From assembly GCA_028671895.1 (NCBI GenBank), contig CM053800.1:8205886-8269885 (forward strand): a stretch of DNA of 64,000 bases. The letters are read 5' to 3'. Shown here one piece after another: positions 33,297 to 45,594 of the stretch (position 1 is its first letter; every line of letters begins with the position of its first letter). A model generated the notes under the pieces. That model did not search any database. It was not told the DNA's origin and was given only the letters and a program-made list of their open reading frames with translations. This stretch comes from Oenanthe sinensis. Taxonomy: Eukaryota > Streptophyta > Magnoliopsida > Apiales > Apiaceae. The translations under genes and the position numbers were made by a program.

Positions 33297-34457
33297 TTGA
33301 GGTCGTCAAACGAGTGTGTCGGGCTAGCCATGCCGGTTCTCCGGCAAGCCGGTTTGGCCACCTCGTGACTCGGGCACGACATGCGGCTGTAAGCGAGCCG
33401 TTGCGAGTCGAGCCAGTTCGGAAAAGTCCAGCTCGTGTATAACTCGACGATTAGGCGGGTTTGATTTTCTTTTTTTAAAATGGGGCGTGCCGGTCACACG
33501 AACCAGGCGAGTTACGCGATTTTTAAGGTCATGTTATACTAGCAAAGTGATTTTTTTATATGGATGTATGTATTGTTAATTTGTTAGTCATATTATGTGT
33601 TATACACTAATAATGATATTGCCTACCAACCTAGTTACCTAAATTTATATACATATATAATTTTATATAAATATTATATTTACTCCGTCCAATAGTATTA
33701 ATATTATTCTAACTTTCAAATACCAAATTAGGCAATTTTAACAAACAAATTAATTATATAAACGTAATATAATTTTATTAAAATTTACCATAGAAAATTT
33801 GGTTAATTTATTTTAAAAGAAATTATAAAATTGTAAATTATAAATCACTAAAATTTAAACTAATTCATAATATACCTAAAATATTTGTCATCAAATTTAA
33901 ATAGATCTTAAAAATCTAAATTACAGTATATAGCAAACAAAAACAAAACAAACATAATCTTAAGAATTTAAAAAGAATCATTAAAAAATTCATAAGAACA
34001 AAATGTTATAACCATCAGTAAGTTTTCATTGTCTTTGATAATAAAATATAAAATTACAATTGAGACAAATGCATTTTAACACATATGAAAAGAAAGATCA
34101 CAGTAATATAACTAATAGTGCTACTAGTGTCAGGCGAGTTGACCTGCCGAGTGGGCCGGTTTGTGCCTAGCTGAAGGTGGGTTGGTGAACCGGGTCGGTT
34201 TGTGCCTAGTAGCAGGCGGGTTGGCGAACCGCGAGCCGTGCCTGTTCTGCTCGTCATGATTCACGCGGGTTTGACTAGTTAGTCCGTGCCGGGTCCGGTT
34301 CACTCCAAGCTAACTCGGGCACGACTCGTTTTTGAAGCGGTTTGTGCCGGTTTTTGAACAGGTCCGATTCACAGGCGGCTGAGACGAGTTCATGACGAGT
34401 TCATAGGCGAGCCGAGACAAGTCGGTGGGAGCTGACCCGTACGTTTGATCACCTCTG
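33297..34457. mobile_element. hAT-type non-autonomous element, 1.16 kb
   Basis: The element begins TTGAGGTCGTCAAACG and ends CGTTTGATCACCTCTG, imperfect inverted repeats of each other. It is flanked by a perfect 8-bp duplication AGTGTGAG at 33289-33296 and 34458-34465. Each end carries about 200-330 bp of GC-rich sequence with repeated GAGCCG / GGCGGGTT words, unlike the AT-rich middle (33545-34110). No transposase is present. The 8-bp duplication supports hAT. Confidence 0.82.
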
Positions 34458-34465
34458 AGTGTGAG

Positions 34466-35398
34466 TATAATATAGGATGAATGTATGTATGTTTTCTTTA
34501 CAAAACTGGACAAGGTAGTGATGAATGGGATGGTGGGACCGGGAATATAACATACATAATGCGAGGAGAAGTGAGTAAAATGGATACAATTTCCGAAAAA
34601 TGATAATGGGACACAAGTGAGTATGATATTTAAGTCATTTTCTCTGTTGAAATCAGGTTAGTAAATTCATAATTGAATTTAATTTTTAAATATTAGTTTT
34701 CTAATTAAATTACTCTACTAATTAAAATACTTATTTAAACCAAATAATAACCTTGTGCACTTAATATACAAACATAAATAAAATATATGAAAAAAATACA
34801 TAGCAATAGTTCTACACAAGAAGATAAATGAAATTAAAATCATTACTATAAAAGTAAAATAATTTTAAATCATATAAATAACATATTAAAAGAAAATTAA
34901 TAAAATATTATGATAAATCTGTGCATTGTACGTATGCAAACGAGTGTGTGTGCATATCTATACTATACCATTATACGCAAAACAAAGTTTTATTGTTGAT
35001 TTGGTATGGTTGATTAACACTTTCTAAAAAAAATTAAAATGCTTTAAAAAAAGCATACATATTATTTATTTTAGAAAAATAATTAATATAAATATATAAC
35101 GTGATATGTCGACACTCAACTACCTCTTATTTACAGAATTCTATTTCTCTACTACTCAAACTCATTAATTAATTTAAAATAACAACTAATTGATTATATC
35201 TCATTAATGATATAATATTATTATTCTTTTATATATATTTGATTTTATTAAAATTAGATACTAAATACAATTTAAACTTTCAATTTAATCACCCTCAAAC
35301 TATCAAATTCAGTTAAAATTGTCACCCATAATCAAATTTCACAAATATTATAATATTATCAATCTATATAAATTTTATACCAAATACAATTTAAATAT
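34466..35398. other. Intergenic AT-rich sequence
   Basis: I see no gene, RNA or element border here. Confidence 0.5.
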
Positions 35399-35403
35399 AT
35401 TAA

Positions 35404-36010
35404 TGAAACCCTTTAGGTTTTGATGATCACACTGTTAGCAAACTGAAAGCTTGTATATGATATAAAATAGTAAGCAGTTATACATGTACTAACATGGTTT
35501 TGCAGGTATTAGCTTACTGATATGTTTTATCAGTATAATATGTTGAAGTACGTTGACAACAAGCTGAAAGCAGGAAAACAGAGTGTTTCAGCAAGCTGAC
35601 AGCATGGAAATATTCTGTATCAGCGAGTTGACACTGGGAACGTAGAACTGTTTGGATATGCAAGGAAGTCCGAAATTCATGAAGTTTTTATAGGATCTTA
35701 CTTGTACGAGTTTATCTAATATATATATGCTTATATATTATATTAGAGCTCAGTTTTACTCATTCAAACATATTTTATTATTCAAATTAGTTTTCCTATT
35801 TAATTGGATTTGGAGTTTGACTAAATTTTATCTTCTAAAACCAACTCTTATCTATATATATTTAAACTTATATTGAGGCTGATTTCAAACGTTCTTATTA
35901 TCTTTCTATCCTCAATATACATAGTTTTGAATATCAATATTTGTATTATCTTAACCAATTCGAACGTTGTAATTCCAATGTTAATTGACTTTGTTAATTC
36001 AAATGTAATA

Positions 36011-36045
<35 letters not shown>

Positions 36046-36133
36046 TTACATATATATATATATATATACACATATATATATATATACATACATACATACA
36101 TACATATATATATACATACATATATATACATAT

Positions 36134-36164
<31 letters not shown>

Positions 36165-36801
36165 CATATATACATACATACATATATACACTAGTGTGTA
36201 TTATTTGCTAAAAGGATGTGGAACCAAGTGAAGACATACTGATTTGAAAAACATATACACACTTCTTCTCAAACTCAAATCTTTCTTAGATAACATCTTT
36301 GAGCTCTAGCGTTCTATATATTTATATATATACGTGAGAAGCTTATAGTTTGAGTTGTAACTTTTATTCACTTGTAATCGTTTGGTTGTAATGAAGTTGT
36401 GGCTGGATTGCTAGGCTTGTGAAACAAGGTTTAAGGGAACTAGATGCTAGAGAAGGCTGTACTAGAGTAGTATATGGCTTAGAGGGCAGATTAGTTCAGT
36501 GGAACAGGGGTTTCAGCAAGCTAGGATCAGCTGTAGGGGATGAAGGGTGAAATATTATTCATATATGCTCTCTTACCAGTTGGTAGGGGACCAGGACGTA
36601 GACCATAGAGGATTAGGGGTCGACCCTGGCTAAAAGATTTTGTGGTATTTATTTTTTCTGTACTGCATTACATATAGCAGCTAGCTGACAGTGTCTGTTA
36701 ATCCAACTTAGCTAGCTGACAGGTTAATCAACTCGGTAAAATTAAAATCGGTCATTGTTAGCCATAACACCTATTCACCCCCCTCTAGGTGTGAATTTTC
36801 A
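35404..36801 (+). repeat. 5' LTR of S2
   Basis: TGAAACCCTTTAGG...GTGAATTTTCA, 1,398 bp. It includes a large TATA/CATA microsatellite at about 36012-36190, absent at that length in the 3' copy. It carries CAGCAAGCTGAC at 35590-35601 and related AGCTAGCTGACA words near its end. Confidence 0.92.
36012..36190. repeat. (TA)n/(CATA)n microsatellite in the S2 5' LTR
   Basis: The tract is composed of TATATA runs and ACATACAT units, about 180 bp. The matching place in the 3' LTR (44935-44990) is a simple (GT)n(AT)n of about 55 bp. Confidence 0.9.
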
Positions 36802-36803
36802 TT

Positions 36804-36816
36804 TGGTATCAGAGCA
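36804..36816 (+). other. Primer-binding site of S2
   Basis: TGGTATCAGAGCA, two bases after the LTR, is an exact match to the initiator methionine tRNA complement used by plant copia elements. Confidence 0.92.
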
Positions 36817-36857
36817 GGCTATACTAATATCTTCTGTAACAGGAAAGTATAGAACAT

Positions 36858-38944
36858 ATGGTTGACAAATATCCAATGGGAAGCTCAGGTTCGATGACAT
36901 CTCTTCTACTTGGCACAGAAAACTACAATTGGTGGAAATGTAGAATGAAACAGCACCTGGCCAGAGAACCCATGGAGTGGAGAGTTACAAAAAAAGGTCC
37001 TTTCAAGTTTCTTACTACAGATGGTAAAGAAAAGGATATAGATGAACTCACTGCTGATGAGCTGACCAAGCTTGCCTATAACAACCGAGATATCAATACC
37101 ATCATGACTGATTTATATCCTGAAGATCTTCATGTACTTCTGCAAAGGAGATGCGGGACATTCTTGAATTGTGTCATGAAGGTTTGAAAGCTTTAAAGAA
37201 GGTTAAAATCAGCAAGCTGATGAACGAATATGGAAATTTCAAACTTAATGAAGGTGAATCTATTAAGGATGCTCAAGCTAGGTTCCAAGTCACTATGAAT
37301 GGTCTTGCTTTACTTGGCAAGAAAATTCCACAAGAAGAGATCAACATGAAAATCATTAGTGCTATTCCGTGGATCTATAAACCAAAGGTCACTGCCTTGG
37401 AATCTTCTCCAACAATTGATATAATGGACACTCTAAGTGTTTTTACTAAATTGGAGCAGTTTGAAGGCAAGATAAATGCTAGCCATGTAAATTCTAATTC
37501 TGATCTCACATCAAAGATGAAGAATTTGGCACTTCTTGGTGATGACAGCAAGTTGGAATCTGATGATGAATCAGATGAGGAAATAGCTCTCATGTCCAGA
37601 AAAATAAAAAAGATGATCGAACATAAAAATAAGATGAAGAGAGAAAGGAGGATTTCAGGCTTCTCTAAAACCAAGAAGTTCTCCAAAGATTCTAAAGGAG
37701 ACTCAACATGTTTTGAATGTGGCAAACCTGGCCATTTCAAGAAGGACTGTTACAAGCTAAAAGGGAAGCAACAAGCTGGATACAAAGATAAGAATAAATC
37801 TAAAGCCTTTCTAACTTGGAGTGATGATGAAGAAGACATCTCACCAAGTGACAGTGACAACAATGATGATATGGTCAACCTTGCACTAGTTGGAATGAAG
37901 GATGATACTGTTCAAGGCTTAACTGAGGAGATCATTACTGAAAGTGATTCTGATGATGATAAAAGTGAGGTAAACTCATTTAGATTTAATATTTCTTCTG
38001 ATAATATTATTCTAGATGAACTAACCATTCAAGATCAAGATAGTATTCCGATAGAGGAATATAACTCAGTAAGGACATAAAACAATAAAATGTCAGAGAA
38101 GAATGCTTACCTTAGACAGATGGTTCAAGATTTGATGGCAAATGTGGAATCATTAATTGAAAACAAGGAACCTGTTCAAGCTACAAATGAAGTCAAAATC
38201 AAAGAACTTGAATAAAAAATTGAAGATCTCAGAGGTTTCAACAAGATTCTGTTGAAAATGAACAATGCTCTCTCTGATGAAATTTCTGATCTAAAGGCTG
38301 ATATAGAGGCAAGAGATGCATGTCTAGAAACATTTAAACTCAGAGAATCTGCCAAGAAAGAATCATCTCAGCCTGCTGAAACTACATCTCAGCCTGCTGA
38401 AACATCATCTCAGCGTGCTGACAGTACATCTCAGCCTGCTGCCACTTCATCTAAGCAAGCAGACAGAATCATTTCCTTGGAGAATAAAGTTATTAAGCTC
38501 AGAAAAGGCATGGGTACTTTTGTTCACGGAGAATAAGGTCTCAAATCAATGATGAAAAGCATCAAGGTACCTTTGGACAAAGAATGAGTTGGTTTGAACT
38601 TCAACAAGAGGGCTACCACACTAAAGTATGAAGGCAGACAAGGAAAGCTATACAAATATGTTATGCCCTAGACAAGCTGCAAGAAATGTGGTGGTAAAGG
38701 TCATCTAGCTCAAAATTGCAGATCTCAGCAAGCTACCAAAATTTACCAGAAAGAAGCTGACAGGAAGCTAGCTTAATGGAACAAACAGATAGCTAGCCGA
38801 AATGGTTCTGGAATGAAGCAAAGAACACATAATTCCTCTCCCAAAGTGGTCCAAATGTGGATCAAGAAATCTAAATTAAATGTTCTTTATATACTTACTA
38901 CTAACCAATCAGGACCCAAACCAATATGGGTACCAAAAGGTTAA
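36858..38944 (+). pseudogene. S2 gag
   Basis: The start is ATG 36858 (MVDKYPMGSS). The copia gag polypeptide domain runs through a frameshift at about 37150-37187 into the frame 37151-38080. A zinc knuckle CFECGKPGHFKKDC lies near 37709-37750. Beyond the TAA at 38078 a coiled-coil-like region, a four-unit SQPAET-type repeat (38370-38465) and a second knuckle CKKCGGKGHLAQNC (about 38672-38715) follow, broken by several stops. The tail ends GPKPIWVPKG and TAA at 38942-38944. A long Gag with two knuckles and a GPK-WVPK end is shared with S4. Confidence 0.85.
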
Positions 38945-40190
38945 GTGTTGTTTTTGTTTGTTTTGTTGATATGTCTTGCTACTAAGATCAAATCGAAATC
39001 ATGGATCATTGATAGTGGATGTACAAGACATATGTGTGGAGACAAAGCTCAATTTATTAATCTCAAATTCAAGAAAGGTGGAGGTGTCACAATTGGTGAT
39101 AATAAGACTCTTCCTATTCTGGGTAAAGGTAAAGTAGATAATGACACAACTTTTATTGATAATGTTCGTTATGTTAAAGGCTTAAAATATAATTTGCTTA
39201 GTGTAAGTCAGTTGCATGATGTTGGTCTTTCAGTTGTTTTTGATAAGGATAAATGTGTTATTAATGTTGCTACTAACTAGATTCCTCTAGTTACTAGAAA
39301 TGAAGGCAATGTGTATGTTTTAGACTTTGAATTACAAGAAATAGCTTGCTGCTTAGCTGCTGTTGACAATGATCCAACAATCTGGCATAGAAGATTAGGT
39401 CATGCTCACATGGACTTCCTCAATAAATTATCTAGCTAGAAGTTAGTGAGAGGATTACCAAATTTGAAGTATTTGAAGACACAAGTATGTGATGCATGTC
39501 AATTAGGAAAATAGATTCAAAGTTCTCATATGGCCAAAAAGGTGGTATCTATTACAAAACCTTAGAACTATTGCATCTAGATTTATTTGGTCCAGAATCT
39601 TTTAAGAGTATTGGAGGTAAACAATGTGGTTTTGTTATTGTTGATGATTATACTCTTTTTACTTGGGTTTTATTCATTCGTACTAAAGATTCTGCTTTTG
39701 AGGAATTTGAGAAGCTAATCAAGGTACTTGAGAACAAACTGGACACAAGACTTATAGGTATAAGAAGTGATCGAGGTGGTGAATTCAAGAAAGATTTTGT
39801 CACTTACTGCGAAGCAAGGGGCATCACTCATGAATTCTCTGCACCTATAACTCCACAACAGAATGGAGTAGTGGAAAGAAAGAACAGGTCTTTGGAGAAA
39901 ACTGCTAGAACTTTATTGCAGGAAAGTAAGCTGCCAATGAGCTTTTGGATAAAAGAAGTAAACACAGCCTGCTATGTTCTTAACAGAGTAGTGATCAGGC
40001 CTATTCTTGAGAAAACTCCATATGAGCTGTTGAGGAACAAAAAGCCTAACATTAGTTACTTCAAGGTGTTTAGTTCAAAATGTTTTGTCCTCAAGAAAAT
40101 CGATAGGGATGAGATGAGGAAGATGATGCAGGTGATGATGATGGAAGCAATAAAGCTACTGCTGGAAGTACTAAAGCTATTACAACATTA
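38945..40190 (+). pseudogene. S2 pol: protease and integrase
   Basis: This frame follows the gag stop directly in the same reading frame. The protease active site is intact (SWIIDSGCTRHMCG) and GLKYNLLSVSQL marks its end. Pre-integrase WHRRLGHAHMDF and CDACQLGK are split by two TAG codons (near 39437 and 39512). The core carries LLHLDLFGP, GIRSDRGGEF and QQNGVVERKNR, so the D, D and E residues are present. The frame then runs into unrelated Met-rich sequence near 40110, showing a deletion or shift before the linker. Confidence 0.85.
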
Positions 40191-40597
40191 GGTAGTCAAC
40201 AAGATGACAAGACAAATGAGCAAGATGCTACAACATCTACTGTGTAACAGACAGATAGTCATCAAACTGGAACATCCAATCAGCCATCTGACACTACAAT
40301 CTCGTAGATGATACTATTGAACAGTTGTCTAAACTCAATCTCGGAGGGTCACAAACTCCTATAGCAAGGAAAACAAATTCTACTAGAGCTGTTCATGAAG
40401 AGATATCCCAACATTCTATCCCTAAAGCTAAAAGAACTATGAAGAATCATCCACCAACACAAATCATTGGTGATGCTTCTGAGGGTGTTAAAACTAGAAG
40501 AGGGAAAGCAAACATATGTGCTTTTGCAGCTTTCCTAGCTCAAAAGGAACCCAAAATTATTCAAAATGCTTTAGAAGATGAGAATTGAATCATTGGT
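40191..40597 (+). pseudogene. S2 integrase-RT linker
   Basis: This is a Gln/Asp/Thr-rich variable segment with stops. From 40325 an open frame of 87 codons runs into the conserved pre-RT block (PTQIIGDASEGVKTRRGKAN). It ends in a TGA at 40586-40588, eleven bases before the RT frame. Confidence 0.7.
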
Positions 40598-42071
40598 ATG
40601 CAAGAGGAGCTTAATCAATTCAAAAGATGTGATGTGTGGGAACTTGTGGAAAAGCCTAAAGATGTCTCAGTCATTGATACTAAATGGATTTTTAAGAACA
40701 AAGTTGATGAATTTGGTACAGTTACAAGGAACAAGGCAAGACTAGTTGCACAAGGCTACAATCAACAAGAAGGGATTGATTTTGATCAAACTTATGCACC
40801 TGTTGCAAGACTGGAGTCAATAAGAATACTACTTTCATTTGCATGTTACAAGAAATTCATGCTTCATCAAATGGATGTCAAAAGTGCATTTCTTAATGGT
40901 TATCTCAAAGAGGAAGTTTATGACAAGCAAACTACGGGCTTCAAGCATGAAAAGTATCCAAACCATGTCTACAAACTAAAGAAGGCATTGTATGTACTAA
41001 GGCAAGCTCCTAGGTCTTGGTATGAATGGTTAAGTAAGTTTTTACTTAAGAATGACTTTATTCGAGGTAAAATTGATCCAACTTTATTCCTTAAATTTGA
41101 TGGTAAGGATATACTTGTTGTTCAAATTTATGTGGATGATATTATATTTGGATCTACTAATGATGCCATATGTAAGTGGTTTTCCAAGTGTATGCACAGT
41201 GAGTTTGACATGAGCTTGATGGGTGAACTCAATTATTTTTTGGGTCTTCAAGTCAAATAAACAAAAGATGGAACCTTTGTGCATCAATCCAAATACATCA
41301 AGAATCTAATCAAGAGATTTGGATTTGAAACTGTCAAGGCAAAATCAACACCAATGAGTCAAACTAGCAAGCTGACTAAAGATGAAAAAGGTGTAGATGT
41401 TGATATTCGTAAGTATAGAGGTATGATTGGTAGCTTACTGTATCTTACTTCTTCTAGACCTGATATAATGTATGCAGTTTGTGTATGTGCTAGATTTCAA
41501 TGCAAGCCTAAAGAGTCTCATTATAATGCCGTTAAGAGAATCTTTAAGTATTTAAGTGGTACTATTAATTTGACTTTATTTTATCCTATCACAAATGCAT
41601 TTGATCTTGTTGGGTATAGTGATGCAGATTATGCAGGTTATCACACTGATCGAAAGAGTACAAGTGGTGTTTGTGCATTTTTAGGCCATAGTTTGGTGAC
41701 TTGGCAATGCAAGAAACAAAACTCTGTGGCTTTATCAACAGCTGGGGGGGGGGTACTTGGCAGCTGGCACCTGTTGCTCTCAAATGTTGTGGATGATACA
41801 AACACTAATGGACTTTAAAATCAAATATGGAAGGATTCCAATATATTGTGACAATACAAGTGCTATTAATATTTCAGAAAATCATGTCAATCACTCAAGA
41901 ACAAAGCATATTGATGTGAGACACCACTTCTTGAGAGATAATATGGCAAAAGGAAATATAAAGCTGATTTTTGTGCCTACAGAGTATCAGCTAGATGATA
42001 TATTTACCAAGTCATTGGCAGAAGAAAGATTTTCTATTATTAGAAGGGAACTTGACATGTGTAACATCTAG
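40598..42071 (+). pseudogene. S2 pol: reverse transcriptase and RNase H
   Basis: RT blocks IDTKWIFKNKVDEFG, ARLVAQGYNQQ, LHQMDVKSAFLNGY and the active site YVDDIIFGS (near 41130-41155) are intact. A TAA at 41258-41260 interrupts QVK-TKDG. The frame 41279-41818 gives YRGMIGSLLYLTSSRPD and the RNase H GYSDADYAGY. It is then thrown out of frame by a run of ten G at 41744-41753, just where the conserved STAEAEY block should be. RNase H resumes in the frame 41757-42071 (CDNTSAINI, TKHIDVRHHF) and ends DMCNI. Confidence 0.88.
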
Positions 42072-42393
42072 TCAGCAAGCTGACACTAGGTTTTTCTAAA
42101 TCTCAGCTTACTGATCGAATAAGTGCATATATGATTTTATTAATTTAGAATGAACTATTTAATTAATTTATTTTTTATGTGTTTCGTGTTAAGTTTGGTA
42201 GAATCCACTTACTTCTTATCCGTGTATGACTATTCATTTTTCTAGGCTAGTAATTAGTGCTAATTTCAATTTTGAATTAACTTGTCGGTTCATGATTATT
42301 ATATAATGCTTATCTGTTGTTTATTTAAAATGTTTTATATTATTAATACGGTAATTAACTGTTTAACGTGTTTTTAAGGAGTTAAAATTTAAA
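42072..42393 (+). other. S2 pol-ORF3 spacer
   Basis: This is non-coding. It opens with the family motif CAGCAAGCTGAC at 42073-42084, right after the pol stop, followed by AT-rich sequence. Confidence 0.65.
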
Positions 42394-43985
42394 ATGTTTA
42401 CTGTATTAAGGGGGATGGTTTTATCTTTTATTTCTCCAAATAATACCCCTTTTAAATCAGTAAAAATAGGAATTGTGGAGTCTATTTACTCTAGACTTTT
42501 TAAGTGCCTATATTCTCGCCCAAAGATCAGTTCGAGGCTATTAGGGTTTTGCTTTAACAGATACTCTATTTTTCTTGGTATATCAATCACATTCATTAAA
42601 GTCATGAGGCAAACTCGCAAGATGAAGGCCGCATCTGCAAGCACTGCCAAAGAGAATAAACTTAAGCATAATTTGATCGATGAGGACGATGATACTCTAT
42701 TAAATCCGGTGTTCTTGGATAGTGAAAAAGAGGGATCAGGGTTTATTCGTTCTAGAGATCGTGAAGGTTCAGAGGCTAAGCATGTGAAGAGAAGTTTAAG
42801 ATTCAATTCTGAGGAGTTGGAGTCGAGTTTCAAAACCCTAGACCTGTCAAGTCGAAAGTATATCTATGGTCGTCTTGTTTCTGGTAAGGCATTCTTGACT
42901 TATGGTTATATTAAACTCTTTACAGAGTTGGGGTTTGAGTCGTTTATTATGGATTTACCAAAAAAGTGTTATCCTGAGTATGTACAAGAATTCTATGCGA
43001 ATTTGATAACTGATAAATTTAGAAATTATGTTTCGTATGTGCAAGAAAAGAAAATAACATTGAATGTTGTTGTTTTGAACTCCATTTTACGAATTGAAGA
43101 TCCATCAAAAGTGTGTGCATTTTTAAAGAAGGGTCCAGTTGTTTTGGATGATTTTTCTGCGTTAGATCAATTGAGAGTCTGTCGTGGTATATCTGGTTTG
43201 ATGGAATTCTATTGTCCTACTACATCATCTATGACACCTATGGCACATCTCTTGTTTAAGGTCTGTATTGCTAATATTTGTCCTAGGGTTGGTAGTAGGT
43301 CAAATTTAGTTGTCAAGATTTGGTGGTTGTAGCTATGTTATTGAGTGGCAGAAAATTTGATTTGTCTGATTTAGTGTTGAAGAACATGATGAGTGTGTTT
43401 GAAGGTAATCAGTCAATGGGGTTACCTTATAGTTATTTGTTAACCAGAATTTTTGACTGGTATGGACTTGATTTGAAAGAGCCTGATAAGATTTTTGTTA
43501 ATGAATTTCTGGATTTTAAGATTTTGGCCCAGTCTCATTTGAAAATTGAGAAGGATGAGACTCTATTTCAGGTGGAAGTTCCTACTCCTGTTGCTCTTAC
43601 CGGTGATCAATCAAGTACTGTTTCTGATAAGTTTGAATCACTTACAAATGAATTGAAGAATGATAATCCCACTATGACTCTTGACATTGCTCATTTGGCT
43701 TCAAAAATTGAAAGTTTAACCGATGAGGTTAAGTTTTTAAGGGAGTTTGTGGTTAGTAAGTTGCTTGCAAATTATCAGAATGAGCAGGATAATGCAGCTG
43801 GTGGTGAATCTTCTGAGGGTAATTTAGTTGGTCTAGCAAATGCAGCCGTGAAGTCTGCTGAGCAAGCAGGGAAGAAGTTGCAGACTGCAGGTTCTACAAG
43901 TCCAGATGCAAAGGATGAGGATGCTAATGCAGAGGATGACAACTTTGCTGACAATGATGAAGATGAGACTCCAGATGACCCATAA
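42394..43985 (+). pseudogene. S2 third ORF (Sirevirus ORF3), one frameshift
   Basis: The frame 42394-43332 may start at ATG 42394 or, more likely, at MRQTRKMKAAS (ATG 42604). It holds a block FITELGF-like / CYPEYVQEFYANL and VVVLNSILRI that resembles the plant transposon protein domain often found in such ORFs. A one-base shift near 43300-43320 moves it to the frame 43320-43985, which continues VVVAMLLSGRKFDLSDLVLK. A coiled coil (LASKIESLTDEVKFLREFVV) and a very acidic C-terminus (EDDNFADNDEDETPDDP) follow. I see no signal peptide or clear membrane span in the later part, which argues against a true envelope protein. Confidence 0.75.
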
Positions 43986-44320
43986 TTTTCTCTTTTTAAT
44001 GATTAAAGGGGGAGAAATTTGGAGAATTAAAGGGTCTGGGTAGTTTTTAATTTTTCTTTCAAGCATGATAGACTTGTTAATTTTTGCTGTATCTGTGGTT
44101 CTTGAATATTTTTGGTATTTGGTACTTGGTTATTTTGGATATTGTTTTTGCTGGTTGCATGCTAGTAAGCATGTTTTATTAATATGCTATAGATTTGGTT
44201 TTAAATATTATCTGTTAAATGCCTAATTTATTATATTGGCATTTTATATCACTTATTTACAGGATTGCAGGAATTTAGGGAGAGTATTTTATTCTCCTAA
44301 ATTATTTGGTGTTAATCATC

Positions 44321-44333
44321 AAAAAGGGGGAGA
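44321..44333 (+). other. Polypurine tract of S2
   Basis: AAAAAGGGGGAGA lies immediately before the 3' LTR. A related AAAGGGGGAGAAA occurs just after the ORF3 stop (44006), as Sireviruses often show multiple tracts. Confidence 0.85.
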
Positions 44334-44334
44334 T

Positions 44335-44933
44335 TGAAACCCTTTAGGTTTTGATGATCACACTGTTAGCAAACTGAAAGCTTGTATATTATACAAAATA
44401 GCAAGCTGTTATATATGTACTAACATGGTTTTGCAGGTATTAGCTTACTAATATGTTTTATCAGTATAATATGTTTAAGTATAATGACAGCAAGCTGAAA
44501 GCAGGATATCAGAGTGTTTCAGCAAGCTGACAACATGGAAATATTCTGTATCAGCAAGCTGACACTGGGAACGCAGAACTGTTTGGATATGCAAGGAAGT
44601 CCGAAATTCATGAAGTTTTTATAGGATCTTACTTGTACGAATTTATCTAATATATATGGTTATATATTATATTAGAGATCAGTTACTTATTCAAACATAT
44701 TTTATTATTCAAATTAGTCTTCCTATTTAATAGGAGTTGGAGTTTGACTAAAGTTTATCTTCTAAAACCAACTCTTATCTATATATATTTAAACTTATAT
44801 TGAGGCTGATTTCAAACGTTCTTATTATCTTTCTATCCTCAATATAGGTAGTTTTGAATATCTATATTTGTATTATCTTAACCAATTAGAATGTTTTAAT
44901 TCCAACGTTAATTGGCTTTGTTAATTCGAATGT

Positions 44934-44994
<61 letters not shown>

Positions 44995-45589
44995 TGCTAA
45001 AAGGGTGTGGAACCAAGTGAAGACATAGTGATTTGAAAAACATATACACACTTCTTCTCAAACTCAAATCTTTCTTAGATAACATCTTTGAGATCTAGTA
45101 TTCTACATATTAATATATATACGTGAGAAGCTTATAATTTGAGTTGTAACTTTTATTCACTTGTAATCGTTTGGTTGTAATCAAGTTGTGGCTGGATTGC
45201 TAGGCTTGTGAAACAGGGTTCAAGGGAACTAGAGGCTAGAGAATGCTGTACTAGGGTAGTATAGTGCTTAGTGGGCAGATTAGTTCAGTGGAACAGGGGT
45301 TTCAGCAAGCTAGGATCAGCTGCAGGGGATGAAGGGTGGAATATTATTCATATATTCTCACTTACCAGTTTGTAGGGGACCAGGACGTAGATCATTGAGG
45401 ATTAGGGGTCGAACCTGGCTATAAGAACTTGTGTTATTTACTTTTTCTGTACTGCATTGCATATAACAGCTAGCTAACAGTGTCTGTTAATCCAACTTAG
45501 CTAGCTGACAGGGTAATCAACTCGGTAAAATTAAAATCGGTCATTGTTAGTCATAACACCTATCACCCCCCTCTAGGTGTGCATTTTCA
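44335..45589 (+). repeat. 3' LTR of S2
   Basis: TGAAACCCTTTAGG...GTGCATTTTCA, 1,255 bp, closely similar to the 5' LTR apart from the microsatellite length and scattered substitutions. It carries CAGCAAGCTGAC at 44520-44531 and 44552-44563. Confidence 0.92.
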
Positions 45590-45594
45590 ATTAA

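Larger units (their letters stand above)
35404..45589 (+). mobile_element. Ty1/copia Sirevirus S2, complete with target duplication
   Basis: Both LTRs, primer site, gag, PR, IN, RT, RNase H, spacer, ORF3 and polypurine tract are present in order. The element is flanked by a perfect 5-bp duplication ATTAA (35399-35403 and 45590-45594). It is in a different family from S1 and S4 by LTR sequence. Several frameshifts and stops make this copy non-autonomous, although most domains are well preserved. Confidence 0.93.

Noticed and set aside
34054..34513. Two minus-strand frames of 67 codons
   Set aside because: They are translations of the GC-rich repeated end of the 33297-34457 hAT-type element.
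35873..36211. Open frame of 112 codons with IYIYIY repeats
   Set aside because: It is a translation of the TATA/CATA microsatellite within the S2 LTR.
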